Source of the DNA: Ostreococcus lucimarinus CCE9901
Taxonomy: Eukaryota > Chlorophyta > Mamiellophyceae > Mamiellales > Bathycoccaceae
DNA length: 64,000 nt
NCBI RefSeq assembly: GCF_000092065.1
Contig: NC_009370.1
Span: forward strand, 310,001 to 374,000
Direction: 5' to 3'
In this document: piece after piece, positions 1-9,544 of the stretch
How the letters are laid out: each line of letters starts with the position of its first letter
Position numbering within the stretch: the stretch's first letter is position 1
Notes under the pieces: model-generated
The model's database searches: none
What the model saw: the letters and a program-made list of their open reading frames with translations, nothing else
What the model was told of the DNA's origin: nothing
Program-made: the position numbers and the translations under genes

Positions 1-577
1 CACCGTCCCGACGCCCATGCCCTTGATCCCCTCGTTAAACGCCTGTATGAACGGTCCTCCCGGCTCTCCCGCGGGTTGCCCGACGGTGAATCCGATCGGC
101 GTCCCTCCCGTGACGCCCGCGCCCTGCCTCGACGTCCCCACCGTCACCGACCGAAACTTCAAGTCGTAGTGCACCGCCACGCGCGCCCCCTTCGGCACGC
201 CCCCCGTCGCGCCGCTCGCGCCCTGTAAATCGTAGTACAGTATCGGCGGGTTCGTTCCCGGGATCTGCGTCGCGTCGCGCGTCGTCAGTCTCGCCGTCGT
301 CGTCGCGTTCGTTCGCGGCGTTCGTCGTCGTCGTCGTCTCGCGCACCGGCTGAAAGTTCTCGATCGGCACCCCTCCCGTGACGCCTCCCGAGAGTTTCGC
401 GCGCGCCGCGCCCGGCGTCGCGACGAGCGCCAGCGCGGCGCCGACGAGCGCGTCGCGGCGTCGCGCGACGTCGCTCGATGCCGACGCGGACGCGCGCGGC
501 CGCGTCTTCATCGCGCGTTCGCGTCGTCCTCGCGTCGCGCCGACGCGCGCGGGCGCGACGGCGCGTCGACAGCGCAT
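1..577 (-). CDS. FKBP-type peptidyl-prolyl isomerase, thylakoid lumen (3' end outside window)
   Basis: The gene runs off the left edge. The N-terminus (from ATG 577; ATG 511 is the alternative) has an Arg/Ala/Ser-rich transit region, then RRRDAL, a hydrophobic run and an ARA-K cleavage site near residue 60, which resembles a twin-arginine lumen signal. The frame then breaks. An intron at 265-346 (donor GTGCG, branch ACTGAC, acceptor CAG; phase 0) restores it. Exon 2 reads ILYYDLQG, ARVAVHYDLKFRS, TPIGFTVGQ and EGIKGMGVGT, which is the start of an FKBP fold like the lumenal FKBP16/18 proteins of plants. The likely role is proline isomerisation or chaperoning in the lumen. The catalytic C-terminal half is not in the window, so activity and exact subfamily cannot be judged. 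Confidence 0.8.
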
Positions 578-751
578 GGCGTTCGCGCGCGCGCGCGCGC
601 GGGGTCGCGGATCGGCGCGGTGGGACGCCCTCGCGTCGAGGAATGGCGACGATCGACGCGTCGAGCGCGGCGTCGAGCGCGCGCGAGCGGAAGAAACGCG
701 CGCGACGCGTCGAAGGCGCGGCGATGGACGCGATGCGCGCGCGTGACATCG

Positions 752-3475
752 CTAAGAGGTGGCTAATTCGGGCGCGTCGCGGTCGTCGCGGTCGTCGTCG
801 TCGCCGGGGCGAACGCGCTTGTTGGACGCGGGCTCGACGGCGAGATTTTCGGCGGAGGAAGAGCGGCGCGCGCTGTTGATCGTCCCGCGCTCGCGACGGA
901 GCTTTCGACGCAATTCATCGTAACGCGCGTGATCCGACTTGCTCACCGAGGGTTGCACCTTCGTGAACGCCTCTTCGAAGTGCTTCGTCGTCACCGTCGG
1001 CGTCGATTCGAGCGTCATCGATTTCAACGCCGCCACGCACGCTTCGCGCACGAGCGCCGCCAAGTCGGCGCCGCTGAAGCCTTCGCACGATCGACCGAGC
1101 GCGATTTGATCCACGCGTACGTCTGGTGCGATGGGCGTTCGGCGCGTGAGCGTCTTCAAGATGGCGACTCGGCCGTCCGGCGGCGGCAACGGAACGTACA
1201 AGAGCTTGTCCAAGCGCCCGGGACGCAGCATCGCTGGATCGATCATGTCGGGTCGGTTCGTCGCCGCGATCAAGAACGTCGCGTTTCGCGCTTCGAGACC
1301 GTCCATCTCGGTGAGAAGTTGGTTCACGACGCGCTCGGCTGAGGTGTTGTCGCCGCCGCTTCCGCGACGCGGCGCCAGAGAATCCATCTCGTCAAAGAAT
1401 AACACGCACGGGCTCGCACTTCGTGCGCGCTGGAACAGCGTCCGCACCGCGCGCTCGCTCTCACCGACGTACTTATTTAATAACTCTGGACCTTTGATGG
1501 ATATGAAATTCGCCATCGCCTCGTTCGCCGTCGCCTTGGCGACGAGCGTTTTGCCGCACCCCGGTGGGCCGTAGAGCAAGACGCCCGTAGAGATGTTCAA
1601 ACCCATCGCTTGGAATCGCTCGGGATGAGCGATGGGCTCAGCAATGGAGAACTTCAACTCTTCGCGAATTTCTGTGAGCGAGCCAACGTCGTCCCAAGTC
1701 ACGTTCGGCGTCGTGGTGAAACCTTCGCGTTGCGCCGACGGTTGCACGCGCGTGAGCGCGAGGGAGAAATCTTCCATGGTGATTGCTAGATCCTCGAGTT
1801 CGTCCTCGGTGAGCGGACGCGGATCCGCTAAGCGACCAGTCGCGAGACGAGTGTCCCCCCCCAGTGCGGGCGCGACACCCTCGTCCATCGTCACATCCGC
1901 GCTCGCCCTTTCCTCGTCCTCGAGCTTTTTAAAGATGCGCGTGACCGCCGACGCGGCGGCTTCCTTGGCCAACGCCGATAAATCCGCGCCGACATAGCCG
2001 GGCGTTTTCTTTGCGATTTCGCGCAAGTCTAAATCTCCATTCAAGCGAAGCTTGGTCGCCTGCACTCGCAAAATGCGCTCTCGCGCGGCTTCGTCTGGAA
2101 TGCCGAGCATGATTTCGCGATCAAAGCGTCCGGCGCGACGAAGCGCGGCGTCCATACCGTCCGGTCTATTCGTGGCGCCGATGACGGTGACGTGGCGACG
2201 ACACCGCGCTAGTCGATCCACCTCGTCCGTGCCATCGATTGTTGATTGAAGATCGTCCATGGACGCTAACAGCTGGGCGACAATTCGACGTTCCATCTCT
2301 CGCTGCGCGCTCTCGCGCTTCGGGACGATTGCGTCGATCTCGTCGATGAAAATCAGCGACGGCGCGTGCGCGGCGGCGGACTGGAACAACTCACGTATCT
2401 TCGCTTCAGACTCGCCACTCATTCCACTCACAATCTCCGTGGCCGCTATGGAGAAGAAGGGCACTTTCGCCTCTTGCGCGATGGCGTGCGCCAACGTCGT
2501 CTTGCCGCAACCCGGCGGGCCGTGAAGCAACACCCCGCGCGGCGGATCGACCCCGAGCCATGCGTACAACTCGGGATGCATCAAAGGGCACAGTATGAGC
2601 TCCTTGATGTCCTTCAGCGAGTCCTCGATCCCGCCTAAATCCGACAACTTCACCGAGCGAGGCGACGTCATTTGCGCAAACGCCTTCGCGCTCGTCGTTC
2701 GTCCAAACTCATCCTCATCCAAACTCTCACTGTCGCTGTCTCGGTCACCCTTCCGCTTGCGACGATGCCCCTTACCTTTTTTCCCTCGCTTCTTATCCTT
2801 GCTTTTCTCCAGGCGTTCGATTTTCATTCCGCGCTCGTTCAGCTTCACCTCGTGACCGCGCGACTTCGCCTCCGCCACCGCCCGCACCGCGCGTTCGTGC
2901 GCTGACTCTTCCTCCTTCACCGCCTTAGACCCGGACGCGCTCGCTTTCGCCTCCGCTTCCAACTTCAACGCCCGCTGCGCGGCCGCCGCGACGACCTCCG
3001 GCGCCGCGAACGCCGCCGTCGTCGCCGCCTCGTCGCCGCCGTCCATCCCGTTCTCATCCCTCTCGATCGCCCCATTCTCGTCGCTCGTCCCGTCCGAGCT
3101 CGTCGCTTCACTCGTGCTCGTCTCGGAATCATCGCTATCTTCGTGATCGCTCGAGCCTTCGCCGTCCATTCGACTAAATTTCTCGTCGTCGCCGTTCCCG
3201 TCGTCGCCGTTCCCGTCGTCGCACCGCCCGCGCGCGCGCGCCTCCGCCATCGCGCGCTCCACCGCCTTACGAAACGGATTGACGGGTTTGCGCGCGTACT
3301 GCCTGTACTGCGAGCGCAGGTACTGCGCGCACGCGTCGACGTCGCGCAATGCGTTGAGGCCGCCGCCGGCGCTCGACCGCGCGAACGCCTCGACGCGCGG
3401 CAGCAACAGCGGGTCGCTCGTGACGTACGACGACGACACCCCACCGCGGAGCTTCGCGGGGCGCGCGTTGGGCAT
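752..3475 (-). CDS. NVL: NVL/Rix7-type double AAA ATPase (60S ribosome biogenesis)
   Basis: Protein of 907 aa. Two AAA modules are visible, each with Walker A GPPGCGKT and Walker B (IFIDEIDAI, then LFFDEMDSL), plus arginine fingers in GRFDRE and GRLDKL. The first 70 residues (LLPRVEAF, YLRSQYRQY) resemble the NVL/Rix7 N-terminal domain. They are followed by an acidic Ser/Asp-rich stretch and a basic KKRGKKGKG nuclear signal. The family (yeast Rix7, human NVL, plant CDC48C) extracts factors from pre-60S particles in the nucleolus. The acidic/basic N-terminal region argues against canonical CDC48/p97. The start at 3475 is the first ATG and leaves 124 bp to the neighbouring DDM1 stop on the same strand. 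Confidence 0.9.
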   Translation of the reverse strand: MPNARPAKLRGGVSSSYVTSDPLLLPRVEAFARSSAGGGLNALRDVDACAQYLRSQYRQYARKPVNPFRKAVERAMAEARARGRCDDGNGDDGNGDDEKFSRMDGEGSSDHEDSDDSETSTSEATSSDGTSDENGAIERDENGMDGGDEAATTAAFAAPEVVAAAAQRALKLEAEAKASASGSKAVKEEESAHERAVRAVAEAKSRGHEVKLNERGMKIERLEKSKDKKRGKKGKGHRRKRKGDRDSDSESLDEDEFGRTTSAKAFAQMTSPRSVKLSDLGGIEDSLKDIKELILCPLMHPELYAWLGVDPPRGVLLHGPPGCGKTTLAHAIAQEAKVPFFSIAATEIVSGMSGESEAKIRELFQSAAAHAPSLIFIDEIDAIVPKRESAQREMERRIVAQLLASMDDLQSTIDGTDEVDRLARCRRHVTVIGATNRPDGMDAALRRAGRFDREIMLGIPDEAARERILRVQATKLRLNGDLDLREIAKKTPGYVGADLSALAKEAAASAVTRIFKKLEDEERASADVTMDEGVAPALGGDTRLATGRLADPRPLTEDELEDLAITMEDFSLALTRVQPSAQREGFTTTPNVTWDDVGSLTEIREELKFSIAEPIAHPERFQAMGLNISTGVLLYGPPGCGKTLVAKATANEAMANFISIKGPELLNKYVGESERAVRTLFQRARSASPCVLFFDEMDSLAPRRGSGGDNTSAERVVNQLLTEMDGLEARNATFLIAATNRPDMIDPAMLRPGRLDKLLYVPLPPPDGRVAILKTLTRRTPIAPDVRVDQIALGRSCEGFSGADLAALVREACVAALKSMTLESTPTVTTKHFEEAFTKVQPSVSKSDHARYDELRRKLRRERGTINSARRSSSAENLAVEPASNKRVRPGDDDDRDDRDAPELATS

Positions 3476-3599
3476 GGCGCGCGCGGACGAGGCGGCGAGG
3501 CGGGCAATGGGGCGCGAGGGTGATGATTCGGCAAAAATCTCGAGGCGGCGACGCGAGGCGAGCTAGAATGTGTCGATGTCAGAATTTCAAGAAAGAATA

Positions 3600-5873
3600 T
3601 CACGCTTCGCTGACGTTGCCGAGCAAGCTCATGCCGGACCTGTCTTCGATTTCCTCGAACCCGATTCCTCGCGGCGGGTTGGGGGGGATCTCGCCGAGCA
3701 AGTCGCGGCGGTCGAGGATGATTTCCAAATCTTTGTCGGAGATGTTGGCGGACTGCGGTGAATCCTCGTCGTTGGCGCCGGTTTCGCCCTTGAGGAGAGC
3801 CATGAGTTCGTCAGCGCCGAAAGCGCGACCGTCGTCGTTTTTCTCTTGTTTGAACCCGCCGTTGGTGACGACGAGCTTCTCGAGAGCGAGCTTGGAGGCG
3901 GCTTTTTTGAGCATTTTTCCTTCGACGGATTTCGCCGTGGCCAAGCGGTAGACGTGCACGGGCTTGGTTTGACCGATTCTGTGCACGCGATCCATCGCTT
4001 GCAAATCTTGATGCGGGTTCCAATCGCTGTCGTAAATGATAACGGTGTCACCGCCCGTGAGGTTGATGCCTAATCCTCCCGCGCGGGTCGAGAGCAAAAA
4101 GATGCCGTACTTCGGGTCTTCGTTGAATCGAGCGATGAACTCGCGACGGTCGTCTTGTTTCACCGAGCCGTCGATTCTGCACACCGGTTCGCCGCGCTGT
4201 TGGAAAAATGATTCGAGCAAGTCGAGCATGCGCGTCATCTGAGAAAAGATCAACACCTTGTGTCCGCGCGCGCGCAGGCGCGTCATCAACCTATCGAGGA
4301 GCTGCATCTTCCCGCACTGTTCCACGAGTTCGTCCGCGGAGGGGAACATGATGGATCCGTCCAGACCGCCGGTGATCAAATCCGGGTGGTTGCAGTTTTT
4401 CCGCAGTTGCATGAGCATGTTGTTCACAGCGGTGTGACCGACGGGAATGTGGCTGTTGCCCGCGAATTTCGTCAGCATCTCGGTGATGGTTTTGTTCACC
4501 AACGCGTCGTTGAACTCTTTTTGCTTTGGAACCATTTGCGCGTACAAAAGAATCTCCTTCTTGCGCGGAAGCGAAAGCTCGACGTCGCCCTTTAATCGGC
4601 GCAACAAAAATGGTCGCAAAATACCGTGCAACTTGCTCACGACGCGCGCGCGATGCTCTTGTTCATTCTTATCGACCACCTCCTGCTCTTGCGATTCGTC
4701 GTTCCCGATGTTGTCGGCAAAGTCAAACCAAGATTGGAACTGCGACAGCGAACTGAAGACGTCTGGGAGCAAAAAGTGCAAAAGCGACCAAAGCTCGGGC
4801 AAGTTGTTCTGGAGCGGCGTGCCGGTGAGCAACAACTTGTTCGCGGTGGGAATGTACTTGAGCTCGCGAATGAGCTTGCAGTCAAAGTTTTTCAATCTGT
4901 GACCTTCGTCCACGACCAAGTACTTGAAGTTGTACTTGGCCAAAAACTTGCGATCGGCCATGACGACTTCGTACGAGGTGACGATGACGGGGAAATCGGG
5001 TTTGATCGGCGTCGACGTCGGCAAGAATTCGATTCGCTTCTCCGCGCGTTCTTGCCTCGTGCCGTGGTACAAAAGCACGGGAATCGACGGCGTCCAACGT
5101 TGAAACTCGCTCACCCAATTGCTCAGCGTCGATAACGGACCGATGACGAGATACGGTCCCAACACGCCCTTCGATCGCAAGTGCGATAAAAAACCAATCG
5201 TCTGCACCGTCTTCCCGAGACCCATCTGGTCCGCCAAGATTCCGTTCAAGCCGTTTTGATATAAAGAAATCATCCAATTCACCCCCTTGAGCTGATAATC
5301 CCGCATCGAACCGCCCTCCATGAGCGGCAGCATCTTTCTCGTCGCCTCCAACTCCTCGCTCTCGCTCATCTTTTTCCGCTTCTTCGTCGCCTTCGCCTTG
5401 TCCCCATCCTTCCCGTGCTCGTCCTCCAGCGTGTCCATCTGCTCGCTCAAAAACTGCGAATAAATCGTCGTCTGATCCAGCAGCGCGTCCAACTGTTTAA
5501 ACTTTTTATCGTCCAACTTCGTCGTCCCGCTCGCCGCCGCGCTCGCGTCCTCGCTCGCGCCCTTCCCGCCGCCCTTCCCGCTCGGCGACGCCACGCGCGC
5601 CTTCTGCAGCTCCGCCTCCGCCTCGATCGCGTGCGCCTCGATCCCCGTCAGCGCCGACGCCGTCAGATCATCGTACGATTCCTCCGCGTCCGCGTTCACT
5701 CGCACCAGCCCCCCCCCGGCGCCGTCGTCGTCGTCGCCGTCCCGTTCCGTCGTCGTCATCATCTTTTCCCGCGCATCTCCCCCCGCGTCGTCGTCCTCGC
5801 GCGCGCTCTTCGCCGCGCCTTCGCCCGCGATCGGCGACGACGCCTTGCGTCGCTTCGCCCCGTTCGGCGCCAT
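3600..5873 (-). CDS. DDM1: SNF2-family chromatin remodeller, DDM1/HELLS (LSH) type
   Basis: 757 aa from ATG 5873, close to Arabidopsis DDM1 (about 764 aa). The frame is open to an earlier ATG at 6017, but that extension is low-complexity Arg/Ala. Helicase motifs are intact: LADQMGLGKT (motif I), VDEGHRLKN (II, DEGH), LLTGTPLQNN (III), STRAGGLGINL (V) and DRVHRIGQ (VI). The SNF2 core lies at about residues 180-680. The text around LSTLSNW, VSKLHGILRPF and VELSLPRKKEI follows DDM1/LSH rather than ISWI or CHD. The N-terminus is acidic with KRRK. Family role: ATP-driven nucleosome remodelling that lets DNA methyltransferases reach heterochromatin. It is divergent from minE across 330 bp. Confidence 0.93.
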   Translation of the reverse strand: MAPNGAKRRKASSPIAGEGAAKSAREDDDAGGDAREKMMTTTERDGDDDDGAGGGLVRVNADAEESYDDLTASALTGIEAHAIEAEAELQKARVASPSGKGGGKGASEDASAAASGTTKLDDKKFKQLDALLDQTTIYSQFLSEQMDTLEDEHGKDGDKAKATKKRKKMSESEELEATRKMLPLMEGGSMRDYQLKGVNWMISLYQNGLNGILADQMGLGKTVQTIGFLSHLRSKGVLGPYLVIGPLSTLSNWVSEFQRWTPSIPVLLYHGTRQERAEKRIEFLPTSTPIKPDFPVIVTSYEVVMADRKFLAKYNFKYLVVDEGHRLKNFDCKLIRELKYIPTANKLLLTGTPLQNNLPELWSLLHFLLPDVFSSLSQFQSWFDFADNIGNDESQEQEVVDKNEQEHRARVVSKLHGILRPFLLRRLKGDVELSLPRKKEILLYAQMVPKQKEFNDALVNKTITEMLTKFAGNSHIPVGHTAVNNMLMQLRKNCNHPDLITGGLDGSIMFPSADELVEQCGKMQLLDRLMTRLRARGHKVLIFSQMTRMLDLLESFFQQRGEPVCRIDGSVKQDDRREFIARFNEDPKYGIFLLSTRAGGLGINLTGGDTVIIYDSDWNPHQDLQAMDRVHRIGQTKPVHVYRLATAKSVEGKMLKKAASKLALEKLVVTNGGFKQEKNDDGRAFGADELMALLKGETGANDEDSPQSANISDKDLEIILDRRDLLGEIPPNPPRGIGFEEIEDRSGMSLLGNVSEA

Positions 5874-6203
5874 CGTCGCGCCGTCGCGTCGCGTCGCGTC
5901 GCGTCGCGGCGTCGCGCGCGCGTTTGACGTCGACAGCCGACGTCGATCGTTCGAAACGCGCGCGCGCCCGTAATGTTCGCGCCTTTGGATCGTCGCGGCG
6001 GTCGCGGTCGCGGGCACGAAAACGCGTATTGTATGCGTTTTTCGTGCATTGTTGTCGATGTTTGTACTTTTTTTATCCGACTGTCCGACTGTCCGAACGA
6101 TGATTCAAAATCCACCGGCCCCGCGCGTCAGAGGTCGTCGGATCGATCGAACGCGCGCGCGCGCGCGTCGAGCGAACGAGCGCGCGCGTCGCGGACGCGG
6201 ACG
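5874..6203. promoter_or_regulatory. Divergent intergenic region between DDM1 and minE
   Basis: 330 bp with no convincing gene. It separates two outward-facing starts and must hold both promoters. Its middle (about 6020-6115) is clearly less GC-rich than its flanks and contains a T-run at about 6067-6073 and a repeated GACTGTCC. No defined promoter motif can be named. Confidence 0.4.
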
Positions 6204-6743
6204 ATGTCGACGATGTCGATGATGCCGATCGCGTCGACGTCGGCGCGAACGACGCGAACGCGCGCGCGCGCGCCGAGAACGACGCAGACGCGGGCGCCGC
6301 GGATGAAGATGGGGCGGGCGACGCGAGCGACGACGCGGACGCGGGCGATCGCGAACGAGGCGCAGACGAGCGAGGAGTTGAACTTTTGGGGGAAGATGCG
6401 ACAGGCGTATCGAATCTTTTTCCCGCCGAGCGCGGAGGAGAACGCGCGGAACGAGGCGAAGAAGCGCCTGCGAATGATTCTCGTCGCCGATCGGTGCACG
6501 ATGAGCGAGAGCTCGATGGACGAGATGAAGGCGAAGATAATGACCGTGGTCGGGGAATTCGTGGACGTGGACGATTCGCAGGAGGTGGACGTGAGCATGA
6601 ACACGGATGAGGAGTTGGGGACGATGTACGCGGTGTCGATTCCGGTGAAGCGCGTCAAGGCGGAGTACGACGCGGAGAACGACGCGTACATGTTGGGGGC
6701 GCAGTTCGTGTACGACGACGAGAACGTGTGGGACGACGAATGA
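6204..6743 (+). CDS. MINE1: Plastid MinE, division-site regulator
   Basis: 179 aa. The N-terminal 60 residues are an Arg/Thr/Ala-rich transit peptide. The ATG at 6204 was chosen because the upstream open frame is low-complexity. The mature part starts with an amphipathic WGKMRQAYRIF helix, then AKKRLRMILVADRC (the MinD-binding/beta-switch region) and the topological-specificity domain with DLGT-like DEELGTMYAV and PVKRVK. It follows plant MINE1 rather than only bacterial MinE. Role: oscillates or acts with MinD to place the FtsZ ring at the mid-plastid. A cell with one plastid that divides once per cycle would depend on it. The gene shares a divergent promoter region with DDM1. Confidence 0.9.
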   Translation: MSTMSMMPIASTSARTTRTRARAPRTTQTRAPRMKMGRATRATTRTRAIANEAQTSEELNFWGKMRQAYRIFFPPSAEENARNEAKKRLRMILVADRCTMSESSMDEMKAKIMTVVGEFVDVDDSQEVDVSMNTDEELGTMYAVSIPVKRVKAEYDAENDAYMLGAQFVYDDENVWDDE

Positions 6744-6868
6744 TTAATTTTACTCGCGCATCGAGCGACGGGCGACGGACGGCGCGCGCGCGACGCGCGT
6801 CGATCGAGGCGACCGCGACCATTGTAAGCAAATCAAACGACAGACGGACCGCGTCACTTCGCCTCGCG

Positions 6869-7441
6869 ATGTCCGACGCGCGCGCGGCGTCGGGGCTCGA
6901 CCCCAAAACGTGGGCCGGCGCCTTCGACTGCGCGCGGTGCGCGCGCAAGCGCCTGCCCGCGATCGAATTCAGCAAAAAGGCGCTGCTCAGGATGCGCGAG
7001 CGCGGCGACGATGCCGGGACGTGCAAGGCGTGCGTCGACGCCGAGGCCGCGATCGAGCGCGCGCGCGCGAGGGAGAGCGCGAGCGCCGTCGACGACGACG
7101 CGGACGCGACGTGCGCGGCGTGCGGGGCGACGAAACCGGCGAGCGCGTTCTCGAAGACGCAGCGGCGCGGCGCGGCGCCGCGGTGCGGCGAGTGCGTCGA
7201 CGCCGCGGCGAGGGACGACGCGGCGCGCGGCGCCGCGGCGCTGGCGAAATCGTTGGAATCGGCGAGGGTCGACGCCGCGAGGGTCGGGGCGACGCTGGGG
7301 GATCACGTGCGAGAGACGAATCTGGACGCGGAGGCGGTGACGGGGTTGCGGGCGAAGTTCGTCGGCGCGCGGGGACGCGGACGCGGGCGAGGACGGTCGG
7401 CGAATCCGAACTCCATGCTCGGCCGAGGGGGGCGGAAGTGA
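6869..7441 (+). CDS. Small protein with two Stc1-like Cys4 zinc modules and an RG-rich tail
   Basis: 190 aa from ATG 6869. Two similar modules are seen. The first, at about residues 18-52, reads FDCARC, then FSKKAL, then TCKACV. The second, at about residues 75-108, reads ATCAAC, then FSKTQR, then RCGECV. This C-x2-C, aromatic-Ser-Lys, C-x2-C plan resembles the Stc1 domain. The C-terminal 25 residues are RG/GR-rich, typical of RNA binding. In fission yeast Stc1 links RNAi to the H3K9 methylase complex; that role cannot be assumed here. The match is by pattern only and no true family assignment is possible. The start could lie upstream at 6728, but that stretch is compositionally unlike coding sequence. 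Confidence 0.6.
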   Translation: MSDARAASGLDPKTWAGAFDCARCARKRLPAIEFSKKALLRMRERGDDAGTCKACVDAEAAIERARARESASAVDDDADATCAACGATKPASAFSKTQRRGAAPRCGECVDAAARDDAARGAAALAKSLESARVDAARVGATLGDHVRETNLDAEAVTGLRAKFVGARGRGRGRGRSANPNSMLGRGGRK

Positions 7442-7522
7442 GCGCGACGCGATGATAGTGACTAGCTAGCTCTATTCTAGAAGATTGCAACGTTGTTCGT
7501 TTTGCTAATGATTGCGCGCGGG

Positions 7523-9544
7523 CTATTCGTCTCGCGCCCAGACGTCGCTGTAGACTCCGGGACGCGAGCTCTTCGGCGGATTGGCGCGACGACGAATGTA
7601 CGGCCCGCTCGATCTGAACCGACCGGTGCCGTCGTCGGGGAGCGCTAAAGCGACGTCACCGATGAGCGGGGTCGCAGCCTCGGTCCTGTCGGTGCGACGT
7701 CGATTGAATGAAATGGTTGAATCGTCGTCGTCGTTGACGCTGTACGAAAACGCCTTGACGGGCTTGTGCGTCGCCGTGCCGAATTCGTCGGCATGTGTGA
7801 TGTACAAGTCTTCATCGAACGCCAAAAGATCGACGTCTTCGTCTTCGTCGTCGCCGTCTATGATGCCGTAATCATCGACGTCCCGGTTGAACGCGCGACG
7901 AAGCGTGCACACGCTCGCCGCGACGAACGTGATCAACACGACGACGGAAAAAGACAGGAAACGCCAGACATCCGCGTTGACCTGCGCCGAGGCGCGCTTG
8001 TACACTCGAACGTAGTCGACGTAATGAAACATGTCATCGTCGCACTGATTGAGCGCCGCAGGCATGCCGAACGGCGACACCGCGGTGTTCAGGATGAGAT
8101 AAAACGGCCATCGCGGAATGATGGGCACATTAAAGCGCGTCAAGTGATGCACGGGATGACCGTCGACGGTGAACGTCAAGCTATCCTTCGACCACTCCAC
8201 CGCATACGTGTGGAAATCCGCGCTGAAATCGATCGCGGGGTCCATCATGGGCGGGTACGCGCTTCGCGAGAAGCCTTCGGCGCCGCACTCCGCCTTTGGG
8301 GCGAAATGATATCCCGATTCCACCGTTCCCGCACGCGTCCCGGGCCCGCCCAAACCTCTGCCGTACGACTGCATGATGTCAATTTGCCCGCCAAGCGGCC
8401 AGCACGCGCGCTTCGGCACGCTCTTCTCGGGGTCAGGTAACATCCAGTGCTGCGGCCAAACGCCCGGACACTTGGACTCGGGAATCTTCGCGCGAATCTC
8501 AACTCGCCCGTACGTTTGCGTGAACGCCTCTTTCGTGTCCACCCAGCACGACAGGAACGGATACTGATCACCGCGACCACGATGACCCACGGCACCTCCG
8601 TGTGGCGTCGCGGCAGTGCGCACGCCTCGCTGACGCCGCGTCCCGATGACGAGCGCGCCGTCGACGACTTTACACATCTCGGGAACGTAAAACTGTTGCT
8701 GTCCGCCGTGTCGCTCTAAACCTGGCGCGCTCTCGTTCACCTTCGGTCGCCATTTCGATAAATCTAACGCATCACCGTCGAACTCGTCGCTGAACGTCAA
8801 CTCCCATCCCGGCTGTCTCGCGTCCTTCGACGAGGCGCCCTTCGTCGACCCCGGCACGCTTTGCGGAAACCCACGTCGAGGGGTCGCGCCCGCGCGCCGC
8901 CGCGCCGCCGCGCGCTCTTTTATCGCCGCCGCGTTCGCTGGCGGTCGAGTCGGCATCGTTCTCGCCGCCGACGGCGCGTCTTCTTCCCCTCCCGTCGCGC
9001 CGTCGCCCGCGCCGGCGAGCGCGTCTCTCGCGCGACGCAGCGCCTCGTCTGGATCCTCCAACGCCCCCAGCGCCGCCTCATCGCGTTCTCTGCGCATTCG
9101 CGCCCGTCTAATTTTCATCATCTGTCGCTTCGTCGGCGCCCTCGCGCCCAACCGCGCCGTCGAACCGCCCGCGTCGTCTTCGTCCTCCTCCTCGTCCTCG
9201 TACGCCTCCTCGTCCTCGTCCTCGTCCGCCCCGTACATCTCGTCCGGATCGTCCGGCGCCTCGTCCTCGACGATCCTGCGCATCAACGCGTCGTCCATCG
9301 TCCCGAACCGCGTCCCCGCGCTCGCGTCGACGTACCCCGGCGCGTCGCCCGCGTCGTCCCGCGCGTTGGGTGTTGCGTCTCGCGTCGTCCCGTCCCCGCC
9401 CGCGCCTTCGCCCGTCGCGCGTCCCGATCGCGCCCTCGCGAGCGTCGCGAGCGTCACCGCGCACATCGCCGCCCGCGCGCGACGCGACGTCGCGCCGCGC
9501 GTCGCGCGCCGCGATCGGCGCCGCGTCGAATGCGCGGCGTCCAT
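7523..9544 (-). CDS. Membrane-anchored GH16-fold protein with a Gln-substituted active site
   Basis: 673 aa from ATG 9544; ATG 9736 would add 64 Arg-rich residues. Order: a short basic N-terminus with a hydrophobic segment (about residues 26-36), an acidic low-complexity spacer, a GH16 beta-jelly-roll domain (LTFSDEFDG, YGRVEIRAKIPES, PGVWPQHWML, HTYAVEWS, YVRVYKR), one transmembrane helix (about residues 523-546), and an acidic cytosolic tail. GH16 enzymes cut beta-1,3/1,4-glucans or galactans using E-x-D-x-x-E. Here the motif reads QIDIMQ at residues 387-392, with codons CAA and CAG, so both catalytic glutamates are lost. It is therefore probably a glycan-binding or sensor protein rather than a hydrolase. 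The topology suggests a surface or endomembrane type I protein. Confidence 0.87.
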   Translation of the reverse strand: MDAAHSTRRRSRRATRGATSRRARAAMCAVTLATLARARSGRATGEGAGGDGTTRDATPNARDDAGDAPGYVDASAGTRFGTMDDALMRRIVEDEAPDDPDEMYGADEDEDEEAYEDEEEDEDDAGGSTARLGARAPTKRQMMKIRRARMRRERDEAALGALEDPDEALRRARDALAGAGDGATGGEEDAPSAARTMPTRPPANAAAIKERAAARRRAGATPRRGFPQSVPGSTKGASSKDARQPGWELTFSDEFDGDALDLSKWRPKVNESAPGLERHGGQQQFYVPEMCKVVDGALVIGTRRQRGVRTAATPHGGAVGHRGRGDQYPFLSCWVDTKEAFTQTYGRVEIRAKIPESKCPGVWPQHWMLPDPEKSVPKRACWPLGGQIDIMQSYGRGLGGPGTRAGTVESGYHFAPKAECGAEGFSRSAYPPMMDPAIDFSADFHTYAVEWSKDSLTFTVDGHPVHHLTRFNVPIIPRWPFYLILNTAVSPFGMPAALNQCDDDMFHYVDYVRVYKRASAQVNADVWRFLSFSVVVLITFVAASVCTLRRAFNRDVDDYGIIDGDDEDEDVDLLAFDEDLYITHADEFGTATHKPVKAFSYSVNDDDDSTISFNRRRTDRTEAATPLIGDVALALPDDGTGRFRSSGPYIRRRANPPKSSRPGVYSDVWARDE

